Assembly: GCA_946803715.1 (NCBI GenBank)
Contig: CAMPET010000105.1
Coordinates: 155,241 to 173,853 of the forward strand
Direction: 5' to 3'
Source of the DNA: Beroe ovata
Lineage: Eukaryota; Ctenophora; Nuda; Beroida; Beroidae
DNA: 18,613 nt
Position numbers and translations under genes: made by a program. Positions 1 through 7,926 of the stretch are shown here, one piece after another (position 1 is the stretch's first letter; every line of letters begins with the position of its first letter). The notes beneath the pieces are model-generated. The model had not been told where the DNA came from. It searched no databases and saw nothing but the letters and a program-made list of their open reading frames with translations.

Positions 1-40
1 AAGCTCACAAGATAACGAAAAACGGAGGACATATTAGCGA

Positions 41-1836
41 AAGGAAATTTAATTTACTTTCCAGCCATATGGTCAAAGTTGATCTAACTCATTACCATCA
101 TTGAGATAATTGAGGTTAATTGGGGTACACTAGCGCAAAAAATACTTAAAAAATAGGCAAATTTACAAACCAAGTTCTGACAAAACTGGGAGGTTTCAGG
201 ACTCCATCTCTCGATATGTCGTCGATCAATATCTCAAATTCCGGAACGAATGGTTTTTAACGAAATTCGTTAATATTAAGACGTAATTATGACGTCATAA
301 TTGGTACTAGGTAAGTCAAATTTCGTAATTTTGAGCATAGCCGATTTTCTGCCAGAAAAAACCATGCTGCTTGATCAGAACTTGTAATTGTATGTACAAT
401 TTGACAATATTACTCTATTTACGCCGAAAAGCTAATGAGTCAATTACCTAATTAGCCTAATTAAGGTGAATAACTCTAAATCTGATGCAGATTTACTGGT
501 TTTTGCAACAGGATATGATGCCTCAAACCTTGTATGTTCAACTCAGTGATACTTTTTCGATCCCCACGAAAACCTGATTAATAAATTAGCCTAATTAGCC
601 TAATTAAGGCTGATATCATGTGACTGGAAGCAAATAGGAAGGTTTTTTCAACGGGGTATGATACCTTGCTACTAATTATTATAATTCATCATAGTAGCCC
701 ATTTAAGGCTCAATTAGCTAATTGGATAATTGACCAATTAGTCAAATTTCGCTCGAAAAGTCTAGATATTGGAAGTTAAACGAATCCCACTGAAAAATAG
801 TGATATTTTTCCCAAAACCAAATGAGATTTGGTTGTTTTAGTCCGCAGCATCTGTACGTTCTTTATTCGAAAGTCTGTGATATGAAAAAGAACGCGGCAT
901 ATACGTCAGACTGCCGCAACGTCACTAAGAAAAGCTACAGTGTTTCTAAACGTGATGTTGCGGCAGTCTGACGTATATGCCGCGTTCTTTTTCATATCAC
1001 AGACTTTCGAATAAAGAACGTACAGATGCTGCGGACTAAAACAACCAAATCTCATTTGGTTTTGGGAAAAATATCACTATTTTTCAGTGGGATTCGTTTA
1101 ACTTCCAATATCTAGACTTTTCGAGCGAAATTTGACTAATTGGTCAATTATCCAATTAGCTAATTGAGCCTTAAATGGGCTACTATGATGAATTATAATA
1201 ATTAGTAGCAAGGTATCATACCCCGTTGAAAAAACCTTCCTATTTGCTTCCAGTCACATGATATCAGCCTTAATTAGGCTAATTAGGCTAATTTATTAAT
1301 CAGGTTTTCGTGGGGATCGAAAAAGTATCACTGAGTTGAACATACAAGGTTTGAGGCATCATATCCTGTTGCAAAAACCAGTAAATCTGCATCAGATTTA
1401 GAGTTATTCACCTTAATTAGGCTAATTAGGTAATTGACTCATTAGCTTTTCGGCGTAAATAGAGTAATATTGTCAAATTGTACATACAATTACAAGTTCT
1501 GATCAAGCAGCATGGTTTTTTCTGGCAGAAAATCGGCTATGCTCAAAATTACGAAATTTGACTTACCTAGTACCAATTATGACGTCATAATTACGTCTTA
1601 ATATTAACGAATTTCGTTAAAAACCATTCGTTCCGGAATTTGAGATATTGATCGACGACATATCGAGAGATGGAGTCCTGAAACCTCCCAGTTTTGTCAG
1701 AACTTGGTTTGTAAATTTGCCTATTTTTTAAGTATTTTTTGCGCTAGTGTACCCCAATTAACCTCAATTATCTCAATGATGGTAATGAGTTAGATCAACT
1801 TTGACCATATGGCTGGAAAGTAAATTAAATTTCCTT
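41..1836. repeat. Long near-perfect palindrome (880-base arms, 36-base spacer)
   Basis: The left arm is 41-920 and the right arm is 957-1836. I compared the right arm with the reverse complement of the left in 60-base blocks and found no mismatch. The spacer (921-956) is not self-complementary apart from a few bases at its edges. No open frame or recognisable gene lies in the arms. They are AT-rich and contain repeated TAATTA-type motifs such as CTAATTAGCCTAATTAAGG. The right arm ends exactly at the n at 1837, so its true end is unknown; the left arm ends at 41. A real foldback element or recent inverted duplication would look like this, and so would a fold-back sequencing read built into the assembly. 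Zero divergence and the abutting n favour the artefact, but do not prove it. Confidence 0.93.
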
Positions 1837-1838
1837 NA

Positions 1839-2993
1839 ACTCATGTTGCAAGAGAGTTCCCAACAGGTGATAATTATCTCAATCAGATACGCAATCATCT
1901 GAGCCAAACCCTTCCTGACTTCAAATATAATAGTGTACTAATAACAAAGTATAGGAATGGTTCAGACCACATAGCATTCCACTCAGACAATGAGCCAAAT
2001 ATTGTTGCAAACTCAGATATAGTTACCATATCTCTGGGAGAGAGACGCACATTGAAATTCAGGAGTAAGACCAGAACTGATGACTATCCTGAGCAATCAC
2101 TTGAAGTTGTGCATGGAGATGTATTTGTGATGAGCAGGGACTCACAGAATTACTTTGAACATGCTGTTGCAAATGACTCCACTTCATTACCGAGATACAG
2201 CTTAACGTTTAGACTGCTTGAACCTTCATCAGAAACAGCAGTCAATGCCCCACCTGCCATTTCTTCAGCTGTCAATCCCCCACCAGCTGTTTATCCATCC
2301 GTCGAGGGTTATCAATCTTGTCACTTACCAGATGTAAGCTCAACATCTAATTCCAAAGAAATAACTTTATACATTGGTGACAGCATGTTTAGAAACCTTA
2401 AACAGGATAAAATGTCATCAACCACTCAGAAAGCAATTGTTCTAGCATATCCAGGTGCTACTATATCTGGTGTTCTGAACAAGATAAAGTCAGATCCTAA
2501 CTTCTTGAATATTGACCCCCACAACATAGGCAAAATCTTTTTGTTTTGTGGTGCAAATGATGTAGATAAGATCCTGGAAATACCATTTTCTAGGAACTCT
2601 GACTTCATTGATGCTAGCACCCACCCACTAACCGACTCATCTGCTGACAGATCCTTGCAACAGCGCAAAACAGACCTCGCAAACCTAGTCAACTTTTTGC
2701 AGTCATGGTCACTCAATGCATCATTGAACTACATCAACATTTTACCCCGGGAAAGTTATGTGAGAAACTTCGCTATCAATCAGTTGAACAACCATATTGA
2801 ACATCTCAGCAATATTTGCCCTCATTTGACTTATGTTTCAACAGAACTAAACCGAAACCTTTTTGCCTCTAAATCCGGTTTTAGGAAGAATGTTTTCTTC
2901 TCTGACAAGGGTTTAGATAATGTCCATCTTAACCAGATAGGAACTGCTAGGCTCGCAAAACACCTGAAGTACCTTTCCCACTGCAATTCCTGA
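1839..2993 (+). CDS. LINE ORF1: AlkB-like dioxygenase fused to SGNH esterase (5' partial)
   Basis: The frame is open from the n at 1837 to TGA at 2991-2993 (384 residues visible). No start codon can be assigned because the 5' end is missing. Residues about 25-130 match the AlkB family. They contain the motif DGSDHIAFHSDNEP, with Fe(II) ligands H48 and D50, a distal H108 in YFEHAV, and R119 and R125 in RYSLTFR. The R-x5-R spacing is that of AlkB 2-oxoglutarate binding. A proline-rich linker (about 133-165) follows. Residues about 175-384 match an SGNH/GDSL hydrolase: GDS (serine at 182), GAND (238-241), and D360-x2-H363 in DNVHLN. CR1-type ORF1 proteins with an esterase domain are established; I do not recall an AlkB domain fused to one. 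By analogy, the dioxygenase could remove alkyl lesions from element RNA or cDNA (inference). Both active-site sets look intact. The AlkB N-terminal lid is missing at the gap. Confidence 0.85.
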   Translation, partial: THVAREFPTGDNYLNQIRNHLSQTLPDFKYNSVLITKYRNGSDHIAFHSDNEPNIVANSDIVTISLGERRTLKFRSKTRTDDYPEQSLEVVHGDVFVMSRDSQNYFEHAVANDSTSLPRYSLTFRLLEPSSETAVNAPPAISSAVNPPPAVYPSVEGYQSCHLPDVSSTSNSKEITLYIGDSMFRNLKQDKMSSTTQKAIVLAYPGATISGVLNKIKSDPNFLNIDPHNIGKIFLFCGANDVDKILEIPFSRNSDFIDASTHPLTDSSADRSLQQRKTDLANLVNFLQSWSLNASLNYINILPRESYVRNFAINQLNNHIEHLSNICPHLTYVSTELNRNLFASKSGFRKNVFFSDKGLDNVHLNQIGTARLAKHLKYLSHCNS

Positions 2994-3113
2994 TGTATTT
3001 TCCTACCCTTAATCAATTATTATTTGATCACCTTTAATCAACTCTTATTAAATGTTGGCTGATTTTTATCTCCAAATGATACAACACTCCTCATTTGACA
3101 TTTAATAAACGTC

Positions 3114-6056
3114 ATGGTGTGCCAAAATTTTCATAATATGACAATTGGTCATTGCAATATACAAGGAGGGCTAATAGGCCTATCAAAGTCAACCCAAATT
3201 TCGCAGCTAGTGAAACAGCACAATCTTGACATTCTCTCTATCAATGAAACAAACTTAAACGATAGCATTGCAACTGAATCTCTAAACATCCCCATTAGTT
3301 ACTCCTTCAAGCGTATGGATCGGGGAATCGGTAACAGAGGAGGGTGTGGGCTGATAATAAGTGATAGAGTTGCTTACATCCCCATCAACTTCAAAACTAA
3401 TATAAGTAATATCGAGGCTAAATGGATTAAGCTTAAGAACTGCAATATATATCTCTGTGGCTTCTATAGATCAAGTGGGTACTGCAAATTAGACACCTTT
3501 ATTGACTACTTTACAGAATGTATGAACAAATTGAAGGGCAAAAAGGTTATTTGGATCGGAGATATTAACGTTGATCAGAATAAGATAAGTAGTACAGACT
3601 ATAAGAAGTTGGACTCAACTCTTAAATCATTCAATATGGTACAAACAATACAGAACTACACTAGGATAGCTAAAAAAGGCACCAAATTTAGTTTTACCAC
3701 AATAGATGTCACCATTACAAATTGCTATTCCGACTTTGTTGACTCTTCTGTCTTACCTGAACGTATAGGAGATCACTATCCAATTAAGCTTCAGTTGCAA
3801 TTTAAAGTAGAATTACCACCTAAATTTGAAAAAATAACTATTCGTGACTATAGCAGCAATAATGTTAAAGCATATCAGACGTATCTAGCTCATACTGATT
3901 TCTCGTATCTTCTAAGAAGCAGGAGTGTTGATGATGCCATAAACTTTTTCGATACCACACTCACTAAATATCATGACCACTACTTTCCATTGAAAACCAT
4001 AAAGCGACACCAAAATTTTATCTTTAATCCTTCTAAGGATAGTTTAGATGCCATTAAGCAGAAAAAGAAACTACATAAGAAATTCAAGGACAAGCTAAAA
4101 AAGGTTACTGAATCCAAATGTGATGGCTGTAATATCTGTTATAAATGCATGAATGCTCACATAGCTTGGAACGAGTATAGGAAACAGCGTAATTTAACCA
4201 ATAAGATAACCAAAGCCAACAAACGTGAAAACTTAGTCAATGACCTTAAGGCTAAGAGTGCAAAAAACGATTTAAAGGGAATTTGGAAATCCATAAAACT
4301 CGCTTCAAATGACCCCTCTAAGTCAACTGGTGAATGTAATATAGATGATTCGCTTATGAATGCAGAAAGTCTTAATACACACTTCTCCCAAATTGGAGCG
4401 AAAATTAACTCATCTGTGCCTTCTTATAAGAATATTTCATACAATGACTTTTTAGAACCTATGGATAATCTAGGAAGTTTTGTTGCTTTCAATGAAGTAT
4501 CAAGTGACAAGATCAAAGACTACATTTTATCATTATCTTCAAACAAAGCAATCAATAATTTGTTACCTCTTAGAGTAATTAAGTCAATATTGCCCATCAC
4601 CATTCATAGCATTACTCATATAGTCAATCTAAGCTTATCTACTGGTCAATTTCCCGAATCTTGCAAACTAGCAGTAGTTGCACCAATCTTTAAGGGTGGT
4701 GATAGATATGATCCAAGTGACTATAGGCCAATCTCAATTCTTCCGATCATATCAAAATGCATTGAGTATTGTGTCAATGAGCAGCTGACTGACTACTTTG
4801 AAAGCAATAAACTCCTCACTGATCATCAACACGGATTCAGGAAGAACAACTCTACAACTTATCTTACACTTGATATGTTTGACAAAATTTTCGATTACAA
4901 ATCCAAAGGGCAGACACCAGCTTTAATCTTTCTAGACATAAAAAAAGCATTCGATACAGTGGACCACAAGATATTACTCGACAAACTGAAATTTTATGGA
5001 GTGGATGGAATAGTTATAATGTGGATCGAAAACTTTCTCAGTGGCCGGAAACAAGCAACAAAATTCAATGGAACTGAAAGTAGCTATCTCTGTATTAAGT
5101 TTGGGGTGCCTCAAGGTAGCTTACTTGGTCCTCTCTTTTTTAGCATTTACATAAATGATATGGTTAAGGCGTGCAATCTATCAAACCCATACCTATTTGC
5201 TGATGACGGAGCTCTTCTTTTTGATAATGTCTGTCGTAAAACGTATTTGAGTATCAAGATTGAAATGCTTACTATTGTTAAATGGTTAAATGTCAACAAA
5301 CTGTCACTTAACATAGACAAAACTAGGGTCCTGATTTTTGACAATGCCAATTTTTCTGTCAAAATAAAGGTAGGGATTGGTTTACATATAAAAGAATGTA
5401 AATCATATAAATATCTTGGACTAATGGTTGATAATCTTCTCAAATTTGATATCCAAATTGATTATATCAAGAAGAAGATCCAAAAAAGAATTGGAGCCAT
5501 GTATAGGGGGAGTAGCCTACTGCCCATCAAATATCGAAAAATGTATGCCAATTCTCTTGTTCTGCCACATTTTGACTATCTCGACACAATATATGGTAGA
5601 GCATCAAAAACTAAACTCCATGAGCTAGATATACTGTATAAAAAAGTTGCTAAGATAGCATTAGGGGTTGATAAAACTGAGAGCAGTATAAATGTCTATC
5701 GAGACATGAATTGGTTGCCATTACATCTGAGAAGGCAAGTCCACCTCTCCAACTATATGTATAAAATCTTGAATGGTCTATGTCCCAGCAACTTTCTACA
5801 TAAATTTAACTACATTTCTGGTGGCAGCAGAGATGGGGAAAACTGCAATCTTTATACACCAAGATCAAAAAATTTGAAAAACTTTTATTATTTAGGTGCT
5901 AAAGCTTGGAACAACATATCTGTGAACCTTAGATCTTTAAATGATTCAAAAATGTTTGCAAAGAAATATAGGGCCATACTTTTGGATTCAGTGATCAAGG
6001 ACCCAGCCTATTTTGTCAATAACTCCTTTGATTACCTATACAAACCTATCAATTAA
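3114..6056 (+). CDS. LINE ORF2: APE-type endonuclease and reverse transcriptase
   Basis: This is an intact 980-residue polyprotein that nicks target DNA and copies element RNA by target-primed reverse transcription. Residues about 8-230 are the exonuclease-endonuclease-phosphatase fold: GHCN with N15, NET with E45, GDIN with D150, and GDHYP with D220 and H221. Residues about 515-765 are the reverse transcriptase: APIFKGGD, then DYRPIS, motif A FLDIKKAFD with D608, GVPQGSLLGP, and the catalytic FADD with aspartates 697 and 698. The C-terminal region has the W-x-LP and 'GAKAWN' signatures common in CR1/L2-like elements. Between the two enzymes is a cysteine cluster, C336-x2-C339-x2-C342-x2-C345-x3-H349, of unknown role. 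I chose the ATG at 3114 because it precedes the first endonuclease strand closely; the internal ATG at 3138 is also possible. ORF2 begins 120 bases after the ORF1 stop, with several stops between, so translation probably relies on reinitiation or internal entry. No frameshift or internal stop is present. Confidence 0.95.
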   Translation: MVCQNFHNMTIGHCNIQGGLIGLSKSTQISQLVKQHNLDILSINETNLNDSIATESLNIPISYSFKRMDRGIGNRGGCGLIISDRVAYIPINFKTNISNIEAKWIKLKNCNIYLCGFYRSSGYCKLDTFIDYFTECMNKLKGKKVIWIGDINVDQNKISSTDYKKLDSTLKSFNMVQTIQNYTRIAKKGTKFSFTTIDVTITNCYSDFVDSSVLPERIGDHYPIKLQLQFKVELPPKFEKITIRDYSSNNVKAYQTYLAHTDFSYLLRSRSVDDAINFFDTTLTKYHDHYFPLKTIKRHQNFIFNPSKDSLDAIKQKKKLHKKFKDKLKKVTESKCDGCNICYKCMNAHIAWNEYRKQRNLTNKITKANKRENLVNDLKAKSAKNDLKGIWKSIKLASNDPSKSTGECNIDDSLMNAESLNTHFSQIGAKINSSVPSYKNISYNDFLEPMDNLGSFVAFNEVSSDKIKDYILSLSSNKAINNLLPLRVIKSILPITIHSITHIVNLSLSTGQFPESCKLAVVAPIFKGGDRYDPSDYRPISILPIISKCIEYCVNEQLTDYFESNKLLTDHQHGFRKNNSTTYLTLDMFDKIFDYKSKGQTPALIFLDIKKAFDTVDHKILLDKLKFYGVDGIVIMWIENFLSGRKQATKFNGTESSYLCIKFGVPQGSLLGPLFFSIYINDMVKACNLSNPYLFADDGALLFDNVCRKTYLSIKIEMLTIVKWLNVNKLSLNIDKTRVLIFDNANFSVKIKVGIGLHIKECKSYKYLGLMVDNLLKFDIQIDYIKKKIQKRIGAMYRGSSLLPIKYRKMYANSLVLPHFDYLDTIYGRASKTKLHELDILYKKVAKIALGVDKTESSINVYRDMNWLPLHLRRQVHLSNYMYKILNGLCPSNFLHKFNYISGGSRDGENCNLYTPRSKNLKNFYYLGAKAWNNISVNLRSLNDSKMFAKKYRAILLDSVIKDPAYFVNNSFDYLYKPIN

Positions 6057-6603
6057 TCTGAGTAGGTAGCTGACTATGTATTGCAATGACCATGTGACAA
6101 AATTTTTGGAATTTGTTTTTGATACTCCAACACTTGTTGACCAATGTTCTAAAATACAGGCAATCCACTATTTTTTGTTATATATGAATATTATATTTCC
6201 GAATTCTACTTCTATATGAACCGCTTGTTATTTTAGTGCTGAGGGAAGTTTTAATTTATTTATTTTATTTGACTTGGGCATGTCATTATTCTCTGCAGCC
6301 TGACCTTGACAAGTCATAAAACTGTGACTTTATTTTAACTCTGTAAATATGTTGAAAGACTAGGACAGTATGTGCTGATATGGAAAGCATAATTTAAGTT
6401 TTTTTTGACTGCGTGACTCATAGACCTAGTTGTTGATATAATTTACAATAGAATATAAATTTTCCTTAGTAGGTAACCCCGTTAACAGTCTCAAAGATTG
6501 CCTGGGGCATTTCCTTCAGCACAACCCAAGAGATGTCTTTTATAAATGGAGAAAATATATATTTGATATTTGTGCTGTAAAATATATAATTCAATTCAAT
6601 TCA
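6057..6603 (+). other. LINE 3' UTR with terminal (AATTC)n tail
   Basis: This is a non-coding stretch of about 530 bases after the ORF2 stop. It is AT-rich and ends with just over three AATTC units (6588-6603) immediately before the n at 6604. The last 130 bases, from about 6470, are the likely site recognised by the element's reverse transcriptase, by analogy with other CR1-like elements (inference). No poly(A) tract is present. Confidence 0.75.
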
Positions 6604-6609
6604 NTTCAG

Positions 6610-6990
6610 AAATGGAGCAGCAGCATTGAAGATTTTTTCAGTCCCAATAATCAAAAGTCAGAATCTGTTCTTATTATTGACAACACACGAAGTGGGATGG
6701 TCTACTCTCTATATGTGAATGGAAAACCTGTTTATTCTCAGGACTTAGTTACATCAAACAATGCAATTGTGTCATACACTTTCATGACATGGACAGTTTT
6801 TGAAAGCAGATCAGATTGCGTCATGTCTGTCTTAGCACTATTGTCACTTATCCTTGGGATCATTCTCCTTATCACTCCATGCTTTGACAACGATGATGAA
6901 GATAATACTCATGGGGATGAAACGATTGCTGACTGTGATATTGTTTATGGTGATGACTTGAAGAAGAAGCTCTTACCTGATTATAGTTAA
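6610..6990 (+). CDS. Last exon of an unrecognised single-pass membrane protein
   Basis: An acceptor-like TTCAG (6605-6609) opens a frame starting KWSSSIEDFF, which runs 126 codons to TAA at 6988-6990. Visible features are a probable extracellular or lumenal part (NGKPVYSQDL), one strongly hydrophobic segment (VMSVLALLSLILGIILLITP), an acidic tail (DNDDEDN), and a C-terminal KKKLLPDYS. The last contains a dileucine, which with the acidic residues could be an endosomal or lysosomal sorting signal (inference). Upstream exons are not in the window; they would lie before the LINE and palindrome. The acceptor itself touches the LINE tail and the n at 6604, so the exon start may be slightly wrong. 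The TWT-x2-ESR stretch before the membrane segment vaguely recalls nicastrin, but not enough for a name. A poly(A) signal 265 bases downstream supports a terminal exon. Confidence 0.6.
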   Translation, partial: KWSSSIEDFFSPNNQKSESVLIIDNTRSGMVYSLYVNGKPVYSQDLVTSNNAIVSYTFMTWTVFESRSDCVMSVLALLSLILGIILLITPCFDNDDEDNTHGDETIADCDIVYGDDLKKKLLPDYS

Positions 6991-7254
6991 AATGAGTAAA
7001 AATGGAAAAGATCTTAAAGAGAGTAGACATATTCAATTCGGGACTCTCAGATGACTTCTGTGTTGTTAAGTTTTCGTCAGGTGAAGCTGGGTGTGCCTGT
7101 TGTTTAGATTGCCTACAGATTGTAAGGTTTGATTGTATGAACGTATGTATCCTCAACTAGACAGAAAAAGACAGAAATCCAAAATCATTTAAGATGCATA
7201 GGTATCCCTATTATAATTTGGTTGAGTTGTCTTCATTATCAGACAAGAGTGCTT

Positions 7255-7260
7255 AATAAA
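7255..7260 (+). terminator. Poly(A) signal AATAAA of the membrane-protein gene
   Basis: A canonical AATAAA lies 265 bases after the stop codon at 6990, in otherwise non-coding sequence. A GT-rich stretch follows at 7280-7290 (GAAGGTTGGTTTG), as expected for a downstream element. This is the best candidate for the 3' end of that transcript. Confidence 0.55.
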
Positions 7261-7926
7261 GTATCAACGAGGTGCACTGAAGGTTGGTTTGACACCATTA
7301 TTAACCATATCTATGGAAAATTCTTTCACATATGAAAGGAGGGTTATTGTTCTAGATATGCATGCAATGGATATTTATTAATTGTGTTACAATGTTCAAT
7401 CATCTGAATTGTGTTGACATATTTCATTTATGGCAATTTTCTATTGATAGAAAAAGTGCCATTTGCGTGGTGATGAAAATAATCCTGCTTGTGCAATGGC
7501 ATGCCCTGCATGGATATATTTCTTGTTGGTTATACCGTCAACTCATCGTCGTTCAGAAAATGAAAAAGTCTGGTTTCATTGATACTCTGAGCTACCAGAT
7601 GTAGATGGGCGAGACAACATTTATTTGTTTATTAAACGTTTACTATTTTACCCTTCAGTTCTTGAACCAGGAGTATTATGTTTTGTAGATTGTGTTCGGT
7701 ACTTTAAACTATGAAATTTATTGAACTCTGTTTAATTTGCTGGTACATGATGGGGAAATGATGTATCATCAGTTTCCATTTCCCCAAGTTTTGATATCCA
7801 ATTCAAGTACGCGTCCTAATTGACCAATTTTCCTTTAGCTTAATTACTGCTAATCTGAAGATAATGGTGGGGTGAAGTTAGGTAGGAGCCACTGTATTCT
7901 GTGCCATTCTTCTACCCTGTGTAACC
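7261..7926. other. Intergenic region; probable promoter and 5' UTR of the Munc18 gene
   Basis: I see no conserved coding sequence here. An 80-codon open frame at 7362-7604 has no recognisable domain and looks like chance. The promoter and 5' UTR of the Munc18 gene should lie here because its initiator ATG is at 7927, but I cannot point to a TATA box or a definite start site. A 5' UTR intron is also possible. Confidence 0.5.

Larger units (their letters stand above)
1838..6603 (+). mobile_element. CR1/L2-like non-LTR retrotransposon (LINE), 5' end lost at a gap
   Basis: The element has two ORFs in the order typical of the CR1/L2/Rex1 group. ORF1 (1839-2993) carries an esterase domain and ORF2 (3114-6056) carries an APE endonuclease and a reverse transcriptase. 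It has no poly(A) tail and ends in a short tandem repeat, AATTC units at 6588-6603. Terminal microsatellites of this kind are usual for CR1-like elements. ORF2 is uninterrupted over 980 codons, so the copy is young and may encode active protein. The 5' UTR and the start of ORF1 are missing at the n (1837). A second n (6604) sits at the 3' end, so both insertion junctions and any target-site duplication are hidden. It lies on the same strand as, and directly 5' of, the last exon of a membrane-protein gene, so it is probably intronic. The exact clade cannot be set without a phylogeny. Confidence 0.9.

Noticed and set aside
41-1836. CRISPR array or bacterial-type system
   Set aside because: The repeats are one large inverted pair and scattered AT-rich motifs, with no regular direct repeats and spacers; the surrounding genes are eukaryotic.
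2426-3016. Minus-strand frames inside LINE ORF1
   Set aside because: The plus-strand frame holds the AlkB and SGNH motifs; the antisense frames have no domain.
7362-7604. 80-codon plus-strand frame upstream of the Munc18 gene
   Set aside because: No domain, no splice context and no similarity recognised; composition looks random.
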